Below, piece by piece: positions 8,238 to 17,713 of a stretch of DNA of 64,000 nt. The notes under the pieces are model-generated. The model was given only the letters and a program-made list of their open reading frames with translations. It was not told the origin of the DNA and did no database searches. The stretch comes from Streptomyces sp. GKU 895 (GTDB lineage: Bacteria; Actinomycetota; Actinomycetes; Streptomycetales; Streptomycetaceae): positions 1-64,000 of the forward strand of contig MWJO01000017.1 in NCBI GenBank assembly GCA_002027195.1, in the 5' to 3' direction. Position 1 is the stretch's first letter. Every line of letters starts with the position of its first letter. The position numbers were made by a program, and so were the translations under genes.

Positions 8238-9308
8238 TCACTCACCGTCGATCAACCGCACGGTCCGCTCGGCCAGTTCACTGATCCGTACCCCGTCGAA
8301 CCCGAACACCGCGCTGCGCACCGTGTCCTCCAGCGGGTCCTTCCACTGTTCCGGGATCGCCTCCGCACCGGTCAGCACCCCGGCCACCGAACCGGCCGTG
8401 GCCCCGTTGGAGTCGGTGTCCAGACCGCCGCGGACGGTCAGCGTGACGGTCCGGGTGAAGTCGCCGTCGCCGTAGAGCAGCCCGGCGGTGAGTACCGCGG
8501 CGTTCGGGATCGTGTGGATCCAGCCCAGCCCGGCGGTCTCCTCGGCCACCGTCGTGAGCGTGTCCTCCCAGGTCATCCGGGTGCCGTGCAGGGAGATCAC
8601 CCGGCGCACGGTCCGGGCCAGCCGGCTGCTCTCCGGTACGACGGCCAGCGCCTGGTCCAGCGCGTGCCGCACGGTCGCCGCGGTGAAGGCCGCCGACACC
8701 AGGGCCGCCGCCCACATCGCCCCGTACACCCCGTTCCCGGTGTGCGAGAGCACCGCGTCCCGGCGGGCCAGCGAGGCCGCCCGGCGCGGGGCGCCCGGGC
8801 AGGTCCAGCCGTAGATGTCGGCGCGGATCAGCGCCCCGATCCACTCCTGGTACGGGTTGTCGTACGTCGCCGTCAGCGGCGGCTTCAGCCCGCTCGCGAG
8901 GTTGCGGTAGGCGGCCCGCTCGGCGGTGAACGTCTGGAGGTACGGCAGTCTCAGCAGCCACAGGTCGCCGACCTGCTCGGTGCTGAAGCCGAAGCCGTGG
9001 GTCTCCAGCAGGTCCAGGCCGAGGATGGCGTAGTCCACGTCGTCGTCGCGGCAGCTGCCGTGGATGCGGCCGCGCACGCAACTGCGCCACTCCGGGCGCA
9101 GCTCGAAGCCGTCGTTCTCGCTCGGCGGCTCGGGCAGATAGTCGGTCAGCGGCAGGGCGGCGGCCTGCCGCAGATAGCGGTCGATCCGGTCCCGCGTCCA
9201 CAGGTCGCCCTGCTCGACCGGTTTGCCGAGCATGTTGCCCGCGATCCGGCCCAGCCAGCCCCCGAGAACGCGGTCGGCGAGTTCTGGCGCACTGCCCACA
9301 GGGGTCAT
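8238..9308 (-). CDS. ADP-ribosylglycohydrolase family protein
   Basis: A 356-residue all-helical protein of the ADP-ribosylglycohydrolase (DraG/ARH) family, which cleaves ADP-ribose from proteins or small molecules using a binuclear Mg site. Visible are the N-terminal GGWLGRIAGNMLGKPVE, the metal ligands in RDDDVDYAILGLDLLE, and the C-terminal GGLDTDSNGATAGSVAG, which supplies the second set of metal Asp residues. The internal SHTGNGVYGAMW segment is also typical. The stop lies about 50 bases before the Nudix start, so co-transcription is possible. The substrate is not predictable from sequence alone. Confidence 0.88.
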   Translation of the reverse strand: MTPVGSAPELADRVLGGWLGRIAGNMLGKPVEQGDLWTRDRIDRYLRQAAALPLTDYLPEPPSENDGFELRPEWRSCVRGRIHGSCRDDDVDYAILGLDLLETHGFGFSTEQVGDLWLLRLPYLQTFTAERAAYRNLASGLKPPLTATYDNPYQEWIGALIRADIYGWTCPGAPRRAASLARRDAVLSHTGNGVYGAMWAAALVSAAFTAATVRHALDQALAVVPESSRLARTVRRVISLHGTRMTWEDTLTTVAEETAGLGWIHTIPNAAVLTAGLLYGDGDFTRTVTLTVRGGLDTDSNGATAGSVAGVLTGAEAIPEQWKDPLEDTVRSAVFGFDGVRISELAERTVRLIDGE

Positions 9309-9466
9309 AGGACCGGTTTACCCCGGTATCGGGGGCCTGCACAGTGGGGTCGCAGGAGCTTCTCAAGGTCCGGGCAGGGCATGACGGGGAGGGCGGGCTC
9401 CGGTTAAGGTCGCAGCGGCGCGACTGGCCCGGACATGCGTCGGGCCTGAGAGCAAGGGGATGGCAA

Positions 9467-10610
9467 GTGGCTGACGCTGCAGGCAGGGGCACCGAGCGGG
9501 TGCTCATCGCCGCGGACAAGTTCAAGGGATCGCTGACGGCCGTGCAGGTCGCCGAGCGGGTGACCGCCGGGCTGCGCCGGGCCGTGCCGGGCCTCGACGT
9601 GGCCGCGCTGCCCGTGGCCGACGGCGGCGACGGCACCGTGGACGCCGCGGTCGCGGCCGGTTTCGAACGGCACGAGATCAAGGTCGCCGGCCCGCTCGGC
9701 CAGGAGGTCACGGCCGCGTTCGCGCTGCGCGGCGACACCGCCGTCGTGGAGATGGCGGAGGCCAGCGGGCTCCAGCGGCTCCCCCAGGGCGTCTTCGCCC
9801 CCCTCACCTCCTCCACCTACGGCTCCGGCGAGCTGCTGCGGGCCGCGCTCGACGCGGGCGCCCGCACCGTCGTCTTCGGCGTCGGCGGCAGCGCCACCAC
9901 CGACGGCGGCGCCGGCATGCTCACCGCGCTCGGCGCCCGGTTCCTCGACAAGGACGGCGAGCCGGTCGCCCCGGGCGGCGGCGGCCTCGCCGAGCTGGCC
10001 TCGGCCGACCTGTCCGGGCTCGACCCGCGCCTCGCCGACGTGGAACTGGTCCTCGCCAGCGACGTCGACAACCCGCTGACCGGCCCGAAGGGCGCGCCCG
10101 CGGTCTACGGCCCGCAGAAGGGCGCCTCCCCGGACGACGTGGAGGCGCTGGACGCCGCTCTCGCGCACTACGCGCGCGTGCTGGAGGACGCGGTCGGCGC
10201 CCAGGCCGCCGAGTACGCCGCGTCGCCGGGTGCGGGCGCGGCCGGCGGCATCGGCTACGGCGCGCTCCTCGTCGCGCCCGGTTCCGCGCCGGCATCGAGG
10301 TCATGCTGGACGTCCTCGGCTTCGCCCCCGCGCTGGAGAAGGCCACCCTGGTCATCACCGGCGAGGGATCCTCGACGAGCAGACGCTGCACGGCAAGGCC
10401 CCGCGGGCGTCGCCGCCGCGGCCCGCGCGCCGCGAGGTCGTCGCGGTGTGCGGCCGCCTCGCCCTGCCCCCGGAGGCGCTCGGCAGGGCCGGCATCCGGC
10501 GCGCGTACCCGCTCACCGAGGTCGAGCCGGACGTGGCGAAGTGCATCGCGGACGCCGGGCCGATCCTGGAGCGGGTGGCGGAGCAGATCGCGCGCGACTT
10601 CCTGACCTGA
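9467..10610 (+). CDS. Glycerate kinase (frame broken four times near the 3' end)
   Basis: A GarK/GlxK-type glycerate kinase that phosphorylates D-glycerate with ATP. The GTG at 9467 follows AAGGGGA and begins VADAAGRGTERVLIAADKFKG. GGSATTDGGAGML and the C-terminal ITGEGS...LDEQTLHGKAP are family hallmarks. The frame is lost at about 10280 (one G), 10370 (one C), 10402 (one C) and 10425 (about five bases). Adding those back gives 1152 nt, a normal 383-residue protein ending IARDFLT. Four breaks in 150 bases with all motifs preserved suggest read or assembly errors rather than decay. The enzyme would feed glycerate into glycolysis. Confidence 0.88.
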
Positions 10611-10649
10611 GCCGCACCGGAGACACCCGCCGAGCCGAGCCCGCACACC

Positions 10650-11846
10650 TCACCTCCGGCCCCCGGAGAGGCGGTACGCGTCCAGCGCCAGCGTCATCTC
10701 GATCAGGTCCCGCGGCCGGGCCAGCGACCGTGACGTCAGCTGTTCCAGGCGCCGCAGCCGGTTGAACACCGTGTTGCGGTGGCAGTACAGCCGCGCGGCG
10801 GCCCGGCCCGCCGACCCTTCGCAGGCCAGCCACACGTCCAGGGTCTCCAGCAGCACGGCCCGGTCGGCGGGCTCCAGCTCGAGCAGCCCGCCGAAGACGT
10901 CCGACACCAGCCGGTCGGCCAGCTCCGGCTGGCTCACCACGAGCGCCGTCGGCATGCGCTGATCGAGGCGGACGACGGCGGTGCCGTCGGGCGGGCAGGT
11001 CCGCAGCGCCAGCTCGGCCAGCCGCCGGGCCCGCCCCAGCTCGGCGAGGCCCGGCACCACCGGACTGATCCCGCCGGGCCCCGCGCACCGCCCCTCCAGC
11101 ACCCGCGCCACCCCGTCCAGGCCCTGACCGGGGGAGAGGGCCACCACGCCCACCTCGCCGTCGGCCCGCATCCGCCAGATGAACCGGAACCCGGCCCCCT
11201 GCACCGGCCGCTCGACCGCGTCCCGCCGCTCGGCCCGCAGTACGACCACCGCGTACGGCCCGTGCTCGGGCAGGTCGAGTCCGGCGGCGGCCCGCGCCGC
11301 GAGCCCCGGCGTCGCCTTGCCCTCCAGCAGCGCGTCGAGCAGCGCCTGCAACTGCTCGTCCGTGCGCCGCCGCAGCTCCGCCTCCGTCGCCCGGTACGCC
11401 TCCGACGCCGCCTCCGCCTGCGCGTCCACCGCCGACCACACCATCGTCGTCGACCGCATCAGCGCCGCCAGCCGCTCCGGCTCCCGCCCCCGGCGCCCCT
11501 CCACCAACGCGTCCCACACCAGATAGCCGGCGTTGCGGTAGGCGTGGACCAGCAGGTCCAGGGGCAGCCCCTGCCGAGCCCGCCGCCGCCCCGCGTCCTC
11601 GGCGCACTCCAGGTCGCGGCGGGGTGAGTCCCGGGGCGCGGAGATCGTCTCGATCCCGATCCGGATCGCTTCCTCCGCCTCCCGCCACTGCTGGTCGTAC
11701 GGCAGCACCTGCGCGTAGACGGGGGAGTGGTCGAAGAGTTGCCTGAGGTGCTCGTCGACGAGCTCCGGCACCCGCTCCAGCAGAGCCGTGCAGGACTCCG
11801 CGAGCAGCTTCCAGTCATGACCGGTACGCGGCCGTCGCGCTCCCAT
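10650..11846 (-). CDS. PucR/CdaR-type transcriptional regulator
   Basis: A 398-residue regulator with a helical N-terminal sensor-like region, a middle GGDEF-like fold typical of PucR/CdaR proteins, and a C-terminal PucR helix-turn-helix (SAGRAAARLYCHRNTVFNRLRRLE). The ATG at 11846 begins MGARRPRTGHDWK; longer reading frames upstream overlap the intergenic operator. It is divergent from the liv transporter operon and converges with glycerate kinase, so it most likely regulates the importer in response to its ligand. An 18-bp palindrome sits between the two start sites. The effector is unknown. Confidence 0.85.
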   Translation of the reverse strand: MGARRPRTGHDWKLLAESCTALLERVPELVDEHLRQLFDHSPVYAQVLPYDQQWREAEEAIRIGIETISAPRDSPRRDLECAEDAGRRRARQGLPLDLLVHAYRNAGYLVWDALVEGRRGREPERLAALMRSTTMVWSAVDAQAEAASEAYRATEAELRRRTDEQLQALLDALLEGKATPGLAARAAAGLDLPEHGPYAVVVLRAERRDAVERPVQGAGFRFIWRMRADGEVGVVALSPGQGLDGVARVLEGRCAGPGGISPVVPGLAELGRARRLAELALRTCPPDGTAVVRLDQRMPTALVVSQPELADRLVSDVFGGLLELEPADRAVLLETLDVWLACEGSAGRAAARLYCHRNTVFNRLRRLEQLTSRSLARPRDLIEMTLALDAYRLSGGRR

Positions 11847-11898
11847 GGCCGGAGCATGCCATCGCCACCGGCCCCCGCACAGGCCCCTGACACGCGGT

Positions 11899-11916
11899 GT
11901 TGTGCACGCGCACAAC
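11899..11916. promoter_or_regulatory. 18-bp palindrome in the regulator-transporter gap
   Basis: The sequence GTTGTGC-acgc-GCACAAC is a perfect 7-bp inverted repeat with a 4-base centre. It is placed 52 bases upstream of the regulator ATG and 111 bases upstream of livF. Its position between a PucR-like regulator and the divergent importer makes it a good operator candidate. Assignment to this regulator is inferred from position only. Confidence 0.55.
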
Positions 11917-12027
11917 GGCGGCACCGGCCCGCTGGGCACCCGCAGCGATTCCGCCGCGGGCCGTGGACGGGCGTCCCCACCGGTGCTGGGGTGAGCGCCA
12001 CACCGAGTGAGGACAGAAGGGAAGTCC

Positions 12028-12822
12028 ATGGTCGGATCCGGACTCGTGGTGCGGGACCTGTCGGTCGGCTACGGTCCCGTGCGCGCCCTGCGCCGGGTGT
12101 CGCTGGAGGTGCCCGAGGCGACCGTGGTGACGGTCCTCGGCGCCAACGGCGCGGGCAAGTCGACGCTGCTGCGCGCGATCAGCCGCACGCTGTCCTTCCA
12201 GGGCGGCGCGGTCACCGAGGGCGAGGTGCTGCTCGGCGACCGACGACTGGACCGGCTGCCGGCGGACCGGGTCGTCACCGCCGGGGTCTCCCAAGTGCCG
12301 GAGGGCAGACGGGTGTTCGCCCGTATGACGGTCGCCGACAACCTGCGCGCGGGCGCCCTCGGCGGCGACCGGAGGGGCCGCGCCGGGGCCCTGGCCCGCG
12401 TCCACGAGCTGTTCCCGGTGCTGGCGCAACGCGCCCACCAACGCGCCGGGCTGCTCTCCGGCGGCGAACAGCAGATGCTCGCCGTCGCCCGCGCCCTCAT
12501 GGCCGCCCCCCGGTTCCTCCTCCTCGACGAACCCTCCCTCGGCCTCGCCCCGCTCATGGCCGAGCGGATCGCCGACACCGTCCGCGAGATCAACGACCAG
12601 GGCACCGCCGTCCTCCTCGTCGAACAGAACGCCGCCCTCGCCCTGCGCCTCGCCACCCACGCCTACGTCCTCGAAGTCGGCGAGGTGACCCTGGAGGGCC
12701 CGGCCGCGGAACTGGCCGCCTCCGACGAGGTCCGCCGCCGCTACCTGGGCGTGGTCGACGAGGACGCGGCGGCCGACGCGGAGACGACCGGCGCCCGGAT
12801 CCTCACCCGATGGGAGGGCTGA
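12028..12822 (+). CDS. livF: Branched-chain amino acid-type ABC transporter ATPase (LivF-like)
   Basis: A 264-residue ATP-binding subunit of a HAAT-family importer. Walker A GANGAGKST, signature LSGGEQQML, Walker B FLLLDEPSLGLAP and the switch His region LVEQNAALAL are all present, and EQNAALAL is typical of LivF rather than LivG. I chose the ATG at 12028, preceded by AGAAGGGA; a GTG at 12007 is less likely. It is the first gene of a five-gene operon that encodes both ATPases, both permeases and the binding protein. The substrate could be branched-chain amino acids, amides or urea. Confidence 0.92.
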   Translation: MVGSGLVVRDLSVGYGPVRALRRVSLEVPEATVVTVLGANGAGKSTLLRAISRTLSFQGGAVTEGEVLLGDRRLDRLPADRVVTAGVSQVPEGRRVFARMTVADNLRAGALGGDRRGRAGALARVHELFPVLAQRAHQRAGLLSGGEQQMLAVARALMAAPRFLLLDEPSLGLAPLMAERIADTVREINDQGTAVLLVEQNAALALRLATHAYVLEVGEVTLEGPAAELAASDEVRRRYLGVVDEDAAADAETTGARILTRWEG

Positions 12823-12826
12823 CCCG

Positions 12827-13591
12827 GTGGACCCCCTCGACGTACGCGATCTGACCGTCCGCTTCGCCGGGCTCACCGCCCTCGACGCCGTGTCCTTCAC
12901 CGTCGCCCCCGGTACCGTCCACGCCCTCATCGGCCCCAACGGGGCAGGAAAATCAACCTGCTTCAACGTCCTGTCCGGCGTCTACCGCGCCGCCTCCGGC
13001 AGCGTCCGCTTCGGCGACCGCGAACTCACCGGCATGCCCGCGCACCGCATCGCCGCCCTCGGGATCGCCCGCATCTTCCAGAACCTCGCCCTGCCGCCCC
13101 GCGCCACCGTCGAGGACAGCCTGCTCCTCGGCCGCCACCGGCTCACCCGAACCGGCTTCCTCGCGGCCGGACTTCGCCTGCCGTCGGCCGCCCGCGAGGA
13201 ACGCGTCCACCGCGAACGCGTCCGCGAGATCGCCGAGTTCGTCGGCATCGCGGACTGCCTGGACCGCCCGGCGGGGTCCCTGCCGTACGGGCAGCAGAAG
13301 CTCGCCGAACTCGCCCGCGCGCTCTGCATGGAGCCGCGGCTGCTGCTCCTCGACGAACCCGTCGCCGGGATGACCGCCGCCGAACGCCGCCGGACCGCCG
13401 GCGTGATCGCGGGCGTCCGCGACGGCCTCGGCATCTCGATCGTGCTGGTGGAACACGACATGGGAGTGGTGATGCGGCTCGCCGACGCGGTGACCGTACT
13501 GGACTTCGGGCGCCGGATCGCCGACGGCGCCCCCGCCGACGTACAGAACAACCCGGCCGTCGTACAGGCCTACCTGGGAGCCGGATCATGA
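12827..13591 (+). CDS. livG: Branched-chain amino acid-type ABC transporter ATPase (LivG-like)
   Basis: A 254-residue ATPase subunit paired with LivF. Walker A is GPNGAGKST, Walker B LLLLDEPVAGM, and the LivG-type switch VEHDMGVVM is clear. The usual LSGGQ signature is replaced by the LPYGQQ form seen in many LivG proteins. It starts at a GTG 4 bases after livF, with GGGAGG upstream, and its last codon overlaps the livH start as ATGA. The LivFG heterodimer powers import through LivHM. Confidence 0.92.
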   Translation: MDPLDVRDLTVRFAGLTALDAVSFTVAPGTVHALIGPNGAGKSTCFNVLSGVYRAASGSVRFGDRELTGMPAHRIAALGIARIFQNLALPPRATVEDSLLLGRHRLTRTGFLAAGLRLPSAAREERVHRERVREIAEFVGIADCLDRPAGSLPYGQQKLAELARALCMEPRLLLLDEPVAGMTAAERRRTAGVIAGVRDGLGISIVLVEHDMGVVMRLADAVTVLDFGRRIADGAPADVQNNPAVVQAYLGAGS

Positions 13592-14478
13592 GCACCTTCG
13601 CCGAAATCCTGCTCAACGGCGTCTCGTTGGGGTCGGTGTACGCGCTGATCGCGCTCGGGTTCGTGGTGATCTTCCGGGCCACCGAGGTCGTCAACTTCGC
13701 CCACGCCTCCCTGCTGCTGGCGGGCGGCTATGTCACCGCGCGCCTCCACGACGACCTCGGCTTCTGGCCCGCGCTGCTCGCCGGGATCGCGGGGGCCGCG
13801 CTGGTCGGAGCGGCCGTGGAGTTCCTCGTCATGCGGCGCTACCGGGGCAGCGACCACAGCGTCCTCGCCATCGTCACGATCGGCGTCGACATCCTGCTCA
13901 CCACCGAGCTGACCCGCCGGATCGGCACGGACGTCCTGACGCTCGGCGACCCGTGGGGCGACGCGGTCCTCAGGATCGGGCCGGTCTCCCTCGCCCACAC
14001 CCGGATCGCCGCGTTCGTGGCGGCGGCCCTGCTCATCACCGCGTTCCTGCTGGTCTTCCGGTACACCGCGTGGGGCGTGGCCATGCGCGCGGCGGCGGAG
14101 AGCGCCGAGACGGCCGCGCTGATGGGCGTACGGCTGGGCCGGGTGTCGATGAGTGCCTGGGCGGTGGCCGGGGGCCTGGCCGCCGTCGCCGCACTGTTCC
14201 TCACCGTGTTCCCGACGCCGGGCCTGGAACGGGCCACCTCACTGGCCGCGCTGAAGGCCTTCCCGGCCGCGATCCTCGGCGGCCTGGACTCCACGACCGG
14301 CGCGCTGGTCGGCGGGCTGCTCGTCGGCGTCACGGAGTCGCTGGCCACCGGCTACCAGAGCGATCTGACCTTCCTGGGCCGGGGGTTGGGCGACCTCGCC
14401 CCCTACCTCGTCATGGTCGCGATCCTGCTCGTCCGGCCCGCCGGACTGTTCGGCACGAAGGAGCTCGCCCGTGTCTGA
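13588..14478 (+). CDS. livH: Branched-chain amino acid-type ABC permease (LivH-like)
   Basis: A 296-residue integral membrane permease with about eight hydrophobic segments, beginning ILLNGVSLGSVYALIALGF, the standard LivH opening. The region AAAESAETAALMGVRL is the cytoplasmic EAA-like loop that contacts the ATPases, and AILGGLDSTTGALVGGLLVG near the C-terminus is typical of the family. It overlaps livG by 4 bases and livM by 8 bases, indicating tight translational coupling. Confidence 0.93.
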   Translation: MSTFAEILLNGVSLGSVYALIALGFVVIFRATEVVNFAHASLLLAGGYVTARLHDDLGFWPALLAGIAGAALVGAAVEFLVMRRYRGSDHSVLAIVTIGVDILLTTELTRRIGTDVLTLGDPWGDAVLRIGPVSLAHTRIAAFVAAALLITAFLLVFRYTAWGVAMRAAAESAETAALMGVRLGRVSMSAWAVAGGLAAVAALFLTVFPTPGLERATSLAALKAFPAAILGGLDSTTGALVGGLLVGVTESLATGYQSDLTFLGRGLGDLAPYLVMVAILLVRPAGLFGTKELARV

Positions 14479-15549
14479 AGCCCTGGTGAGACCCCTCAAA
14501 GCCCTCGGCGCACGCACGTACCTCTGGACCGCCGCGACCGTCCTCCTCCTCGCCCTCCCCTTCTACCTGGACCGCTTCTGGCTCCAGGCCGGCCTCTTCG
14601 CCATGGCCGCCGCCCTCGGCGCGATCGGCATCAACCTCCTCACCGGCGCCACCGGCCAACTCTCCATGGGCCACGCCTTCTTCCTCGCCGTCGGCGCCTA
14701 CGGCTACTGCGTCCTCGCGGCCGACGCGACGACGGACTGACCGGCCTCGGCCTGCCGACCTGGCTCGCGGCGGTGCTCGCGGTGCTGGTCGCGGGGATCG
14801 CGGGCGGCCTGTTCAGCCCCATCGCCGGCCGCCTCGGCGGCGCCTACCTGGGCATCGCCACCCTCGCCCTCGTCTTCATCGGCCAGCACGTGATGTTCAA
14901 CGCCCATGACCTCACCGGCGGCGCCAACGGCCGCGACGTACCACCCCTGAACCTCTTCGGCCTCACCTTCGACGACCGCGAACTCCTCGTCGCCGCCGTC
15001 CCGTTCGGCTCGGCGGAGAAACTCTGGTACGCCGGACTGCTCGCCCTTCTCGCCGGTGCCCTGTTCGCCCGGGGCGTCCTGCGCGGCCGTCCGGGCCGGG
15101 CCATGAACGCGATCCGCGACCACCGCATCGCGGCCGGGGTGATCGGCGTGCCCGTGGCCCGGTATCGCGCCGCCGTCTTCGTGCTGTCGTCGATGTACGC
15201 GGGCCTCGCGGGCGTCCTGCTGGCCCTGGTCTTCCAGCGGACCGTGCCGGACTACTTCGGCATCACGCTGTCCCTCGAATACCTCGCCATGATCGTCGTC
15301 GGCGGGCTCGGCTCGGTCTCCGGCGCTATCGCCGGGGCCGTGTTCGTCTCCCTGCTGCCGCAGCTGCTGACCCGCTACAGCGACGCGCTGCCCTTGGTCT
15401 CCGCCCCCGGCACGGGCGGCATCGCACCGGGCGAGGCGTCCCGGTATCTCTATGGCGCCGCCGTCGTGCTGGTGGTGCTGTTCCTGCCCGGCGGCCTGGT
15501 CAGGGTGACCGCCCGGCGCCGCACCAGAACCCTCACGGAGGAACGATGA
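14471..15549 (+). CDS. livM: Branched-chain amino acid-type ABC permease (LivM-like), frame broken once
   Basis: The second permease of the importer. The GTG at 14471 overlaps the livH stop. The N-terminal 89 codons (GAIGINLLTGATGQLSMGHAF) run into a stop at 14738, while the remainder continues from DGLTGLGLPTW in the next frame through LGSVSGAIAGAVF to the end. Restoring one base near 14720-14735 gives 359 residues, normal for LivM. The break is best read as a lost base. The stop overlaps the start of the binding-protein gene by 4 bases. Confidence 0.88.
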
Positions 15550-16804
15550 CCACGACGACGTACGCGACCAGAACGGCCGCCGGTGCTCTTGCCGCGCTGC
15601 TCCTGCTCGCCGGGTGCAGCTCCAAGGCCCAGGACGACAACAGCGGCGAACAGTCCGCGGGCGGGATCAAGACCGGCGAGGGCATCTCCGGGAAGACGAT
15701 CACCCTCGGCGCCCTCACCGACATGACCGGCGTCTACGCCACCCTCGGCAAGAGCGTCACCCAGGCCCAGCAGCTGTACGTGAAGCAGCTGAACGCCGCC
15801 GGAGGCGTCTGCGGCTACAAGGTGGCCCTCACCGTCCGCGACCACGGCTACGACCCGCAGAAGGCCGTCTCCGGCTACACCGAGCTGGAGCCGAAGGTCC
15901 TGGGCTTCGCGCAGTTCATCGGCTCCCCGTTCGTCGCCGCCGTCAAGCAGCGCGTCGACGGCCAGGACAAGGGCCTGGTGCTGCCGCAGGCCTGGTCGGC
16001 GGCACTGCTCGGCAGCCCGTACATCCGCGTCATCGGCTCCACGTACGACATCGAGACGATCAACGCCGTCGACTTCCTGCTCCAGGAGAAGGGGATCAAG
16101 AAGGGCGACAAGATCGGTCACGTCTACTTCGAGGGCGACTACGGCGAGAGCGCCCTGACCGGCTCCCGGCACATGGCGAAGGCCGCCGGGCTGACCGTCG
16201 TCGAGCAGAAGATCAAACCCACCGACAACGACATGACCGCCCAGGTCGCCGCCCTCAAGCAGGCCGGCGTCAAGGCGATCGTCCTCAGCGCGGGCCCGCG
16301 CCAGGCGGCCTCGCTCGTCGGGGTCGCCGCGGCGGCGGCTTCGACGTGCCGGTCATCGGCAACAACTCCGCCTTCGCACCCCAGCTCCTCGCCACCCAGG
16401 CGGGCCCGGCCCTGATGAAGAACTACTACGTGGCCTCGCCGTCGCTCCCCATCGGCGCGGACACCCCGGAGGCCAAGAAGCTCGTCGCCGACTACCGGGC
16501 GGCGTATCCCAAGGACGCCCTCGACAACGGCATCGTCGCCGGCTGGACCGCCGCGTCCGCCTTCGGCGAGGCCCTGAAGAAGGCCTGCAAGAACAAGGAC
16601 CTCACCCGCGAGGGCGTCGACCGCGCCCTGCTCACGATCAACGACTTCGACCTCGGCTTCGGCCCCGTCCAGGACTTCACCGACCCGAAGTCCGCGTCCT
16701 CCCGGGAGAGCGTGATCCTCCAGCCCGACAAGAGCGTCACGGGCGGCATGCGGGTCGTACGCGAGGCGGCGGCCTCGGATGCGGCGAAGACGTACAACCC
16801 CTGA
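15546..16804 (+). CDS. livK: ABC transporter substrate-binding lipoprotein (LivK-like), frame broken once
   Basis: The periplasmic-type receptor of the importer, anchored as a lipoprotein: the signal peptide ends in LLLLAGC, giving a lipidated Cys24. The mature part, with GALTDMTGVYATLGKSV and LGFAQFIGSPFVAAV, is a type I periplasmic-binding fold (Peripla_BP_6). The frame changes near 16326-16340 in a run of GCG, where one G is missing; restoring it gives 419 residues, with AAAGGFDVPVIGNN across the join. A good ribosome-binding site (ACGGAGGA) precedes the ATG. It is the last gene of the operon and is followed by a strong terminator. Confidence 0.9.
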
Positions 16805-16817
16805 GGGGAAACGCAGA

Positions 16818-16847
16818 AAGGCCCGAACCGGAATCGGTTCGGGCCTT
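16818..16847. terminator. Bidirectional intrinsic terminator between livK and pssA
   Basis: A perfect 13-bp stem, AAGGCCCGAACCG paired with its complement across a GAAT loop, is followed by CTTCTTTC on the plus strand. It sits 14 bases after the livK stop and 12 bases before the pssA stop on the other strand, so it can end both convergent transcripts. Confidence 0.9.
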
Positions 16848-16858
16848 CTTTCAAGCCG

Positions 16859-17713
16859 TTAGGGCAGTTGCGCCGCCCGCGCCTCGCGACGGTTGTCGCG
16901 GAAGTTGTTCACCCGGCGGGCCGTGGCGAACAGCGGGATGACCGCGCCGGTGACCAGCTGGAGCGCGCAGCCCGTCTGGAGCAGGAGCTGACCGCTCGGG
17001 GCGTCGAAGGCCCACGCGGCCAGGAGGCCCATGGACACGACGATCCAGGTCAGCATCGCCACCGCGAGGCGGCCCCGCGGCTTCGGGTACTCGACCCGGC
17101 TCACCATCAGCCAGGCGGTGCCGAGGATCGCCAGCAGCGTCGCCACGAAGGGCAGCTCCAGCAGGACGATCGAGACCACCGTCAGCGCACCGAACGGCGA
17201 GGGCATGCCCTGGAACATGCCGTTCGGCACGGTCACGCACGAGAATCTCGCCAGCCGCAGCACCACGGCCAGGAGCACCACGATCGCCCCGACCGCGGCC
17301 ACCCGCTGGTGCGCGTCGTCCGCGACCATGCCGTAGACGAGGACGAAGTACGCCGGCGCCAGACCGAAGCTGATCAGGTCCGAGAGGTTGTCCAGCTCGG
17401 CACCCATGGGCGAGGACCGCAGCTTGCGCGCGACCAGGCCGTCGAACAGGTCGAAGACCGCCGCGCACAGCATGAGGATGACCGCCGTGGCCGCGCTGTG
17501 GCGGGTCATGCCGGTCGCCGGGCTGCCGGTGAGGTCCGGGATCAGGATGCCGGTGGTGGTGAAGTACACCGCCATGAAGCCGCACGTGGCGTTGCCGAGG
17601 GTGAGGGTGTCCGCTATTGAGAGGCGGAGAGAGAGGGGCATCTCCTCCTCGTCGTCCACCTCGTCGGCCCCGGGCACCCAGCCCGCCTGTGTCTCAGGAT
17701 CAATCACGGTCAA
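16859..17713 (-). CDS. pssA: CDP-diacylglycerol--serine O-phosphatidyltransferase
   Basis: A 284-residue membrane enzyme that makes phosphatidylserine from CDP-diacylglycerol and serine. The CDP-alcohol phosphotransferase motif is present as DGLVAR...GAELDNLSD, with the Asp residues that bind the metal. About seven to eight hydrophobic segments follow. Its start overlaps the psd stop by 14 bases, so phosphatidylserine synthesis and decarboxylation are coupled, the usual arrangement in Actinobacteria for producing phosphatidylethanolamine. Confidence 0.93.
   Translation of the reverse strand: MTVIDPETQAGWVPGADEVDDEEEMPLSLRLSIADTLTLGNATCGFMAVYFTTTGILIPDLTGSPATGMTRHSAATAVILMLCAAVFDLFDGLVARKLRSSPMGAELDNLSDLISFGLAPAYFVLVYGMVADDAHQRVAAVGAIVVLLAVVLRLARFSCVTVPNGMFQGMPSPFGALTVVSIVLLELPFVATLLAILGTAWLMVSRVEYPKPRGRLAVAMLTWIVVSMGLLAAWAFDAPSGQLLLQTGCALQLVTGAVIPLFATARRVNNFRDNRREARAAQLP

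Noticed and set aside
14700..14760. Programmed ribosomal frameshift in livM and other genes
   Set aside because: No slippery heptamer with a downstream structure was seen, and the same kind of break occurs in 13 unrelated genes, so error is simpler.
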